DNA of 64,000 nt from Spirosoma telluris (GTDB taxonomy: Bacteria > Bacteroidota > Bacteroidia > Cytophagales > Spirosomataceae), in the NCBI GenBank assembly GCA_003259005.1, contig QLII01000001.1, forward strand, positions 7,059,001-7,123,000, written 5' to 3'. Positions 56,969-64,000 of this stretch are shown here, piece after piece. The first letter of the stretch is position 1; each line of letters starts with the position of its first letter. A program made the translations under genes and the position numbers. Under the pieces are notes generated by a model. The model searched no databases. It was not told where the DNA came from and was given only the letters and a program-made list of their open reading frames with translations.

Positions 56969-59900
56969 ATGAATCGTTCGCCTTTTTATCTGAATTGCTT
57001 GTTTAGCTGGTTGCTGCTGGCGCTTTGCACTCATTCATTATTCGGTCAGGCTGGTAGCTCTTCGCTAATGGCTGGCTACGAAACAACTACCAACCGATTA
57101 CGGCTATTGCCGCCCAATGTAGCGTCTATAGAGCGTTCTGGTAATGTGCCGGTCAATTTTAATACTGGGCAACTCAACTATGGCATTCCGATACATACCA
57201 TTGAGGTTGATAACAACGTTTCGATCCCCATTCAGCTAGCGTATAATAATAGTGGCCTGAAACCCGATGAGTTGCCTACCTGGGTAGGTAACGGATGGGA
57301 CTTACACGTGGGCGGTACCATTGTCCAGACCATCAACGGGATGGACGATTTTGATGGTACAGCGGGCCTCCAGATTCAGGCTAACCGCAATGCTCTGAAT
57401 GCGTATATACAAGGGGGCATGTCGCTTACAGAGCAGTACCAGTACTGCGATGCCGTTGTTAAGAACTTGAAGGATTCACAGTTTGACACGTTTTCGTTTA
57501 ATCTGCCGGGCAAAAGTGGTAAATTTTATTTCGATAAAGCAAGCGATGGCTCGCCGAAGGCTGTGTTATATAACCAGCAGCCCCTTCGTATCAATTTTGC
57601 CAACAACCAGTTTACCATTACCGATGAACGGGGCAATGTGTATGCCTTCACGTTATCTATCAACGGTTCCGAAACCTATCCAGATTTACCTTTCCCCCTG
57701 ACTCGGACCCTCCCGAACTGAGGAGCAAAACCTGGTATCTTACCAAAATTACGACAGTCACAGGTGTAGAGGTCACTATCAACTACAATGATGATGCAAC
57801 CTATCAATTGGAAATAACGAACTATTCTTGTTCTACATCACCAGATGGCAACTATGCCAACTACAATTGTGGATCTCAAAGTTCGATTATGAGTGTGCAG
57901 CAGAAGCTCGTTTCACAGATTAGCTGGAAAGGGAAAAGGGTTGTTTTTGAGACAATTGACCGCAACGACCTATATACAACTGGAGGAGTAAAAGCAAAGG
58001 CATTATCTCGCATAAAAGTCTACAACGAAAACAATGAACTGGTGCGCCAGATCGGATTTGACTATGATAACCGTGATCGTCTGCAACTGCAAAGCCTTTC
58101 GTTCTTAGACAGAGCAACAAACAATAAGGTACAGGCTTATACTTTCGATTACTATGGTGATGCTGGCACTATAGCCATCCCTTTTCTAAGGGGAGCATCG
58201 GGCCTCAAGCCAGCCAATAATGCTATTGACCACTGGGGTATTATAACGGTAAAACAAACACGTATAAGATTCCCGCAATCGATTACACCCTATTAACACC
58301 AAGTAGAAGCCAGCCCTTATTGGCCACTGCCGACCGGTCTTCGGATGGTAGTTATTCCCTCTATGGCATGTTAAAACGGATTACGTATCCTACCAAAGGA
58401 TACACTGAAATTACCTATGAGCCCAATCGGGTAAAGTATAGCTCAATGACGCCCGTTCCCAGGTTTATGAGGGACCAGAATGTGCTGTCTGGTTATACGC
58501 TGCTTACCCAGGATGCTCTTTCAGACTGTAACCAACAAACCAAGACTGGTACATTTTCTGTAGCACAGAATCTGGTTGGCGTACGGATTAGCTGGGAATT
58601 ACAAGGGTATAGTAATCCGGGAAATAATGTTGGTTCCTCATTTGATCTGACTAATCCAACAGCAGGACTAATTCTGGTAAGCGACTCCTATGCAGGTCAT
58701 AAGACAGGATCGACAAGAATCGATTTACCCGCCGGTACCTACACCTATACATTAAGAGTCGGATGTCAAACACCACAACTAGGCCCAGCCCTTCCCACTT
58801 CCATACCAGTTGACACTAGCCAAACAGCGGCCCCTGTACTGCCTCCACCTTTAGCTTCATTTTCCGTCGGGAAACCTGTTTCGGATGATATTACCTTGGC
58901 TATAGGCGGTAATCGAGTCCAGAAGGTTGTGGATTATGACCAGAGCAAAGGCTACAATGAGCGAGTTATTACCTATAACCAGGCTACCTTACTCAATAAG
59001 CCTGATTATATAACCACCCGTGAAACACCGTCAACTACAGGGCAATTATCTGCCTGCTTTTCGTTAGGCCATACGAATGTGGTTAATGAACGAACTATAT
59101 ACAACTGGGATGGTTTTCATGTCTCTTATCGACAAGTAACGGAATCGTTTGGGCAGGGCGGCATTAATGGGCAAAAGACTTACACCTTTGATGACGTTTA
59201 TTACCTCGGAGTCAGTTTCGATCAGGCTCCCTATCCCCCCGCCCAAAATATACCCTGGCGAACAGCAAATCTATTGACTGAGAACTCGTACCGGAAAAAT
59301 CCAGACAGTTCCTTCGAACTAGTGGCCAAATCGGGTACTAGTTATACCTCAGGTAGACTAAGTGCCACCGCGAATGGAAAAAAAATTGAACGTATTCTGG
59401 CTTGCCCCACTAATAGTGGTGTCAACGAACAATCACCCAATACTTATTTTAACTCAATCACTGTACCTGTTTTTAGTGATCAGTTTGGTGTTGAGATCAA
59501 AACGGAGGAACAGTGGTTCGGTACCAATGTCCTAAGTCAATCTACCAGTTATTCCTATAATACTGACTGGCTAGTGAACCGGGTTGCTACTACCAACAGC
59601 AAAAACCAGCCCGAAGAGGTGCTTACCTATTATGCCAACGATTATGAAAATAGTGCGAGTCCTCATATTGGTTCATTGAAAACGATCAATGCAATAGGTG
59701 TACCCGTAAAGACCATACGCACCGTGAATGGTCAGGCAGTAGAAGGAGTACTGACACGAACCGATGCATTGGGTAACCCTATTGAGCTGTATCGGCTGGA
59801 TGTGGCAGCGCCTGTCACGCTCACGCATGATCGGAACACATTTATGCCATCGGGCTTCAACCTGTTTCAAAACCGCCAGTATAGTAGTAAGGGCAACATT

Positions 59901-60788
59901 ACGCAGATAACACCTCGTAATGGCCCCACACGCACCTATATTTGGGGCTACAACCATACATATCCCATTGCAGAGGTAGTAAACGCTACGCAATCTCAGG
60001 TTGAGGGAATAGGTGGAGTGGGTAGCCTGGAATCAGTAGCAACGGTGATGGCTGATGCATCGGTGCAGAATATTGGCACGGCCCTTCGTTCTGGTTTAAC
60101 CACAAGTCTGGTGACCTCCACTGTCATGCAATCGGGTGTGGGCATCAAACAGCTTACTGCACCGTCAGGTCTAAATACGAACTATGTATATGATGGTGTA
60201 AATCGTTTATCGACAATTAGTAATAACAAGAATGAAATTGTTAAAGAGTACACCTATAATTACCGAGACCCTAACGCAAGTGTCGGAACTAGTCCTGATG
60301 GTAATCAATCCCCTTCGTCAACAGGTACCATTAGCGATCAGCTTGCCACAGTTAATCAAGCCTATACGTACACAGTACTCAGTTCCTTATTTACAGACCC
60401 AGAAAACCAGGGGTTAACTTATACCGTGAGTGGTTTACCTGCGGGCCTCTCGTATTCCAATTATGTTATTAGCGGAACCCCCTCAGCCTTGGGTCAGTCG
60501 TCCGTTACAGTAACGGCTACTGATCCGGGTGGATTGTCGAGTAGTATTACCTTCTTCCTGACAGTCGGTACCTGTTTTATTACCGATCCGTATATCGTCA
60601 CCGGTAGTTTCTCTTCAGCCATATCCATTAGCGCCGTTAACCGGATCGAAACCGATGCAGTACAACAGGTGCTGGTTAATCCTAGCGCATCGTTAACGCT
60701 CAAGGCAGGTCAGTCGGTGAAGCTCAAAGCGGGCTTTGTTATCAAGCCAGGAGCCGCTTTCCGGGCGTATACAGGGCCTTGTAATTAA
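56969..60788 (+). CDS. Secreted RHS/YD-repeat protein with Ig-like and C-terminal stack domain (two frameshifts)
   Basis: A 1273-residue secreted protein when two missing bases are restored (57694-57698 and 58235-58238). It has a signal peptide ending in ...HSLFGQ, and an RHS-associated N-terminal region (NVPVNFNTGQLNYGIPIHTI, YNNSGLKPDELPTWVGNGW). RHS-type strands follow (YGMLKRITYPTKGYTEITYE, ITPRNGPTRTYIWGYNHTYP, NYVYDGVNRLSTI). Near the end lies a putative Ig domain (YTYTVLSSLFTDPENQGLTY) and a terminal LKAGQSVKLKAGFVIKPGA domain, as in other Bacteroidota surface proteins. It has no toxin tip. It is followed by the fibre-like gene with a 28-base gap. Confidence 0.82.
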
Positions 60789-60816
60789 GTATCCAATCAT
60801 AATTAATTATCAACTC

Positions 60817-62228
60817 ATGAGACATTTATTTCTTCTTATTCGTATTGTCGTATACATATTCCCAACAGTTTGTCTGGCTCAGTGGTCTAGCAGTAGTTCA
60901 ACGGTATATACAACAGATAAGAATGTTGGTATCGGTACAAATTATATGCCATCATGGACGCTTCTCCAAGTCAATGGGGCAGGTGGAATAAGTACATCAG
61001 GTACAGGCGCAGAATTTCGATTTCGGGATCAGACTTCAACGCGATCCGATTTTTGGTCAGATGAGTGGGTGTGGTATGCAAAAGATAACATTGGCCGTTT
61101 TGGTAAAGTTGGCTTTGCGAACGATATTTTCAAATTCGATCAATATGGTCGGGTTGGGGTATTTACCTCAGGTTTGCCTGAAGCCAGATTAGATGTCGCT
61201 GGTGATGCAAAAGCAAATTATTTAACTATTCGGCCACAAGGTGGACTTGATGGTGGTGAGATTAGTTTAGCAGGTTCAGTAGGAAGTCCTTCTTGGCAAA
61301 TGGACGTTTATGATAATACATTCCGTCTTCATACAAATGGTGGAATTCCCTTGCAAGTTTTCGCTAATGGTAATCTATGGACTGCTGGATCTGTTGGCAT
61401 TGGTACAACTAGTCCTTTACCTTCATACACTCGTTTTCAAGTCAATGGCGCGGGTGGAATAAGCACGACAGGTACGGGCGCTGAATTTCGTTTTGCGAAC
61501 CGGAATTCCACTCCAGGGTATTCTTATGCATGGCAGGAAGATTGGATATGGTATGCACAGGATAATATGGCTAGATTTAGCAAAGGAGGAGTTGGTGATT
61601 TAATGACTATTTCAGCTACGGGGCTGTTGGTATTGGTACAACTAGTCCTTTACCTTCATACACTCGTTTTCAAGTCAATGGCGCGGGTGGAATAAGTTCT
61701 ACAGGTACGGGCGCTGAAATTCGTTTTGCCAACCGTGATGCACCCACTGCCGGGTATTCCAATGCATGGCAGGAAGATTGGGCATGGTATGCAGTAGGTA
61801 ACATAGCGCGGTTTAGTAAAGGAGGGGTAGGTGATTTAATGACTATTTCGGCTACGGGGTCTGTTGGCATTGGTACAACTAGCCCAGGTGCCTATAAATT
61901 AGCCGTTGAGGGTAAGATTGGAGCCCGCGAAGTAGAGGTGAAAACGGGTAGTTGGGCTGATTTCGTATTCAAACCTGGGTATCAGCTTCGCCCTTTATCG
62001 GAGGTTGCTAGTTTTGTCGCGACTCATCAGCATTTGCCGGAGATTCCATCTGAAGCTGATGTTAAAGCGAACGGGATTGGTTTAGGCGAAATGAATGCCA
62101 AGTTGCTCCAAAAGATCGAAGAGCTAACCCTCTATGTAATCCAGCAGCAGAAACGAATTGAGCGATTGGAAGCCACGAATAAACCTAAACACATCCGAAA
62201 GGGTGACTTCAAGCTACATCAGCGCTGA
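60817..62228 (+). CDS. Secreted tail-fibre-like repeat protein (frameshifted in this sequence)
   Basis: A 470-residue protein starting MRHLFLLIRIVVYIFPTVCL (signal peptide); the in-frame ATG at 60736 lies inside the RHS gene and is rejected. It holds three copies of a module starting VGIGTTSPLPSYTRFQVNGA and running through GTGAEFRF to SKGGVGDLMTISATG. The C-terminus has GYQLRPLSEVASFVATHQHL, EIPSEADVKANGIGLGEMNA and a coiled coil (KLLQKIEELTLYVIQQQKRI). This is the common fibre-like protein of Bacteroidota, resembling tail-fibre or adhesin proteins. The slip is at 61620-61623. Confidence 0.82.
61395..61860 (+). repeat. Tandem repeats inside the fibre-like gene
   Basis: A block of about 230 bases beginning TGTTGGCATTGGTACAACTAG at about 61395 recurs near 61627 with few changes, and its first part again near 61862. 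A more diverged unit starts near 60925. Confidence 0.7.
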
Positions 62229-62234
62229 ATCAGA

Positions 62235-62440
62235 CCAAATTCGCCTTCACAACAGGAATTAACTTTTGATGTAGCCGCCTACTACCATAAGCCGTCAAGC
62301 CTAATTTGAACAGGTGACTTATCGGATCAATACAAACTAAAGGGCTTGCAGAACGACCGTGATTCGCCACAGGCGAAATGAACTGTTTTTTACCGATACT
62401 GTAGCGAAACGATTCCTGAACTAAAAGCCGTAGAAGGTGT
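62235..62440 (+). pseudogene. Remnants of the beta-barrel and TlpA genes in the decayed duplicate
   Basis: Bases 62240-62270 match the last codons of the barrel gene at 43515-43545 (ACAACAGGAATTAACTTTTG identical). Bases 62400-62433 match 44540-44573 of the TlpA gene (CGAAACGATTCCTGAACTAA). The order barrel end, TlpA piece, OmpA is the same as at 43.5-46.1 kb, with most of the sequence deleted between them. Confidence 0.6.
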
Positions 62441-62962
62441 TTGATTTTGGGAGTTTTTAATCGTATTGGTATGGGGAAGGTATTGATTTGCAGTGTATTA
62501 CTAATCCTTTGCGTCAGGCAGTTGGTCGCTTTTCGCATTCCGTGTAGCCCTCCATTGGGTAGTGGGTGTTTGACCATTACAACCCAATTAGATTCACTGG
62601 CTACGTCCACGCTAACTGAGCTTCCATTAAGTATTTACATCCTGTATTTTGATCAAAGCAGTCCCAACTTACGGCCCGGAGACAAAGCAACCCTGGATTC
62701 ACTGGCTGAAAAATTGGTGAAACAGCCAACATTACTAGCGACCGTGACGGGGTACACCGACAATGTGGGCAAGCGCGAGTTGAATCTGGTGTTAGCAGAG
62801 TATCGGGCTAAAACAGTTGCCAACTATTTAAGGCAGCGCGGTGTGCTTGCCGATCAGATCGTAGCTAAATGGGAAGGTCCTGACAAAAAAGCGTCGGCAG
62901 AAGATCCGGAAGCCGTAAAAACTATCAGTAGACGCGTTGTTGTCTTACTGGCACCCAGGTAG
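62441..62962 (+). CDS. Truncated OmpA-family paralogue
   Basis: A 173-residue protein. Its last 115 residues are nearly identical to the OmpA domain of the 44841-45989 protein (a few changes such as RPGD for RPGV and KTVANYL for KAVASYL). The first 55 residues differ and contain a hydrophobic start (GKVLICSVLLILCVRQLVAF) that could act as a signal or anchor. The N-terminal domain of the full-length copy is missing. It may be expressed as a small peptidoglycan-binding protein, or be a decaying duplicate. Confidence 0.65.
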   Translation: MILGVFNRIGMGKVLICSVLLILCVRQLVAFRIPCSPPLGSGCLTITTQLDSLATSTLTELPLSIYILYFDQSSPNLRPGDKATLDSLAEKLVKQPTLLATVTGYTDNVGKRELNLVLAEYRAKTVANYLRQRGVLADQIVAKWEGPDKKASAEDPEAVKTISRRVVVLLAPR

Positions 62963-63101
62963 ATTTCGTTCTGGGTGCACTTTATAAGTTGTTGACTAAC
63001 AGACTAGATTACAGATCAAATGGCAGCTATCTGGTTATTCGTTATCGTGTTAATGTGGTATGGCGCTAAGGCGTTGAGAAAAAATCCGCATAAACCCAAT
63101 T
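62607..63101 (+). repeat. Segmental duplication, copy 2
   Basis: A 495-base ungapped match to 45634-46128, including the stop codon of the OmpA domain and the start of the small downstream frame. Confidence 0.85.
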
Positions 63102-63166
63102 GGAACAAAGCTATTGCGGCTACCCTTTTATGGCCATTTTCCTTGTTTATGAAGCGATACGATTAG
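63020..63166 (+). CDS. Small membrane protein, 48 residues
   Basis: MAAIWLFVIVLMWYGAKALR is a membrane helix; the tail KNPHKPNWNKAIAATLLWPF ends in FMKRYD and has a second hydrophobic stretch. Its start is conserved with the shorter frame at 46044. The changes between the copies keep the hydrophobic pattern, which argues that it is a real gene. It is convergent with the membrane protein at 63193. Function unknown. Confidence 0.5.
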   Translation: MAAIWLFVIVLMWYGAKALRKNPHKPNWNKAIAATLLWPFSLFMKRYD

Positions 63167-63192
63167 TTGATGGCATGCTGCCACCTGTTAAT

Positions 63193-63765
63193 CTATTCCT
63201 TCTCCAGCTTTTTTCGCAAGGCTTCCAGTTCCCGTTTCTTTGCTGTATAAATGCCGTGTTCCCAGCCTCCGGCAAAATAGCTTAACGCAAAAAAGAGTAC
63301 CAGACCCAGGACTAACCAAATCGACTGACCAACTTTCCAGACGCCCAGCAGACTAAGGATGCCAACGGGCACTATATTCCAGCGCATTAATTGGGAAAGA
63401 CGAACCTGGTAGGTGGCCATTAAGACGGCATAGTCCAGTTCGCCCAGCAGCGAACGGCCAAACGTATTGCCGCCTTGCAGTCGGCGAATGCGATGCGTTA
63501 ACACATAGAAAACAGTTCCCAACATCCAGGCGGCCATCAGATATAACCATAAATTACCAGCCGTAGACTTCACTACATTTAGGCCTATCATCAGACTGCC
63601 CACGCCTGTATAGACGATCAGTATGAGTAACTCACTGAAATTAGCGATATGACTAGCCTGTTTCTTTTTGGCCAGAATATGGTTGTATAAGGCGTTTTCA
63701 TTGATTGCCCATAGGGGTTCCTTCGTCTGGGAATCCCAGATTTTCTGCAGTTCGTCAAATTCCAT
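63193..63765 (-). CDS. Membrane protein, probable anti-sigma-linked partner
   Basis: A 190-residue protein: a soluble N-terminal helix (MEFDELQKIWDSQTKEPLWA), four hydrophobic segments (LLILIVYTGVGSLMIGL, LWLYLMAAWMLGTVFYVL, WNIVPVGILSLLGVW, SIWLVLGLVLFFALSYF) and a basic coiled C-terminus (KKRELEALRKKLEKE). It overlaps the end of a sigma factor gene by 11 bases. That context, and the N-terminal segment, suggest it holds or modulates the sigma factor, but no known anti-sigma motif is present. Confidence 0.7.
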   Translation of the reverse strand: MEFDELQKIWDSQTKEPLWAINENALYNHILAKKKQASHIANFSELLILIVYTGVGSLMIGLNVVKSTAGNLWLYLMAAWMLGTVFYVLTHRIRRLQGGNTFGRSLLGELDYAVLMATYQVRLSQLMRWNIVPVGILSLLGVWKVGQSIWLVLGLVLFFALSYFAGGWEHGIYTAKKRELEALRKKLEKE

Positions 63766-64000
63766 GATAATTCTGTTGTTTAGATTTTGTGATAAGCTGT
63801 TTTTTGATTCGATTGATTTTTACCCCAATATTTGATTCGGAGATGCCGACGATGGTGGCCATCTCTTTATAACTGAACCCATCCAGAAGTAGCAAGGTGA
63901 TGGAGCGATCGACTTCATCGAGTTTGTGAATTTCTTCATAGAGCCAGGTCAGGCGTTCATCCACCTCAACTTTAGTCTCCTGCAAAATTGCCTGCACGTT
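63755..64000 (-). CDS. Sigma-70 family RNA polymerase sigma factor, C-terminal part (runs off window)
   Basis: Only the region 4 end is in the window: RLTWLYEEIHKLDEVDRSIT, then LLLDGFSYKEMATIVGISES with helix-turn-helix NIGVKINRIKKQL. This is the C-terminal half of an ECF-type sigma factor; the N-terminal region 2 lies past the window edge. It is followed with an 11-base overlap by a membrane protein gene, a usual sigma/regulator pairing. Confidence 0.85.
   Translation of the reverse strand, partial: NVQAILQETKVEVDERLTWLYEEIHKLDEVDRSITLLLLDGFSYKEMATIVGISESNIGVKINRIKKQLITKSKQQNYHGI

Noticed and set aside
3036-61623. Programmed ribosomal frameshifting as the reason for the many split genes
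   Set aside because: The breaks are in unrelated genes, have no shared slippery sequence or downstream structure, and all lack one base in short runs.

Overview
The window reads as chromosomal DNA of a Cytophagales-type Bacteroidota, most like Spirosoma or a close relative. That is a judgement from recognised protein families and sequence style; no search was run. Pointers are RHS/YD-repeat proteins with a DUF6443-type start, MacB/FtsX-like permeases with a PadR regulator and a permease-prefix N-terminus, a TlpA protein with a DUF4369-type N-terminus, a CheB-CheR-PAS-kinase hybrid, Uma2 and DUF4932 genes, and -7 boxes of the TAnnTTTG type. No tRNA, rRNA, CRISPR array or transposase was recognised.

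Layout. 0-12.5 kb is mostly metabolic: a partial MarR regulator, ahcY, Uma2, a secreted protein, a 5'-nucleotidase encoded as two adjacent genes, purQ, cyanophycinase, a dead cysteine-synthase remnant, an AraC-type regulator, a DUF4932 metalloprotein, an Old Yellow Enzyme next to an ArsR regulator, and a PfpI/DJ-1 protein. 12.5-18.9 kb holds two near-identical FtsX-type permeases, a PadR gene and an Rrf2 gene. Each permease unit is preceded by the same 136-bp block, which looks like a sigma-54 promoter with an upstream activator site. 19.3-33.1 kb has a small ACT-like protein, a phytoene-desaturase-like oxidoreductase, a response regulator with the hybrid kinase, a secreted sorbosone-dehydrogenase/cytochrome c protein, an ECF sigma factor, a LuxR regulator and two secreted proteins. 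33.1-37.5 kb is a six-gene stressosome operon (RsbR, RsbS, RsbT, a phosphatase, a second ATPase, a PAS kinase). 38.1-46.1 kb has an ABC ATPase with an ABC-2 permease/M1-peptidase fusion, a beta-barrel protein, a TlpA protein, an OmpA protein and a tiny membrane protein. 46.5-63.2 kb is the accessory part: a LuxR regulator, a giant RHS protein with a lipase-like tip and probable immunity gene, two tandem antitoxin/PIN modules, a second RHS protein, a tail-fibre-like secreted protein and a decayed copy of the OmpA locus. The window ends in a sigma factor followed by a membrane protein.

Data quality matters here. Fourteen genes are broken by 17 single-base deletions. They always lack one base, nearly always in a G/C run, and in all 13 complete genes restoring the missing bases gives a length divisible by three and an uninterrupted conserved family sequence. 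I treat these genes as intact with sequencing errors and annotate their full spans. One nonsense codon (22443) and the cysteine-synthase remnant do not fit that pattern.

Most interesting observations: the duplicated sigma-54-type promoter/enhancer block; a paired 23-bp-spaced motif upstream of both RHS genes, one copy overlapping the stop codon of a LuxR regulator; a lipase-tipped RHS protein with an overlapping membrane immunity candidate; a roughly 115-190 bp element in inverted orientation flanking the ABC/peptidase region; and a segmental duplication with partial decay.
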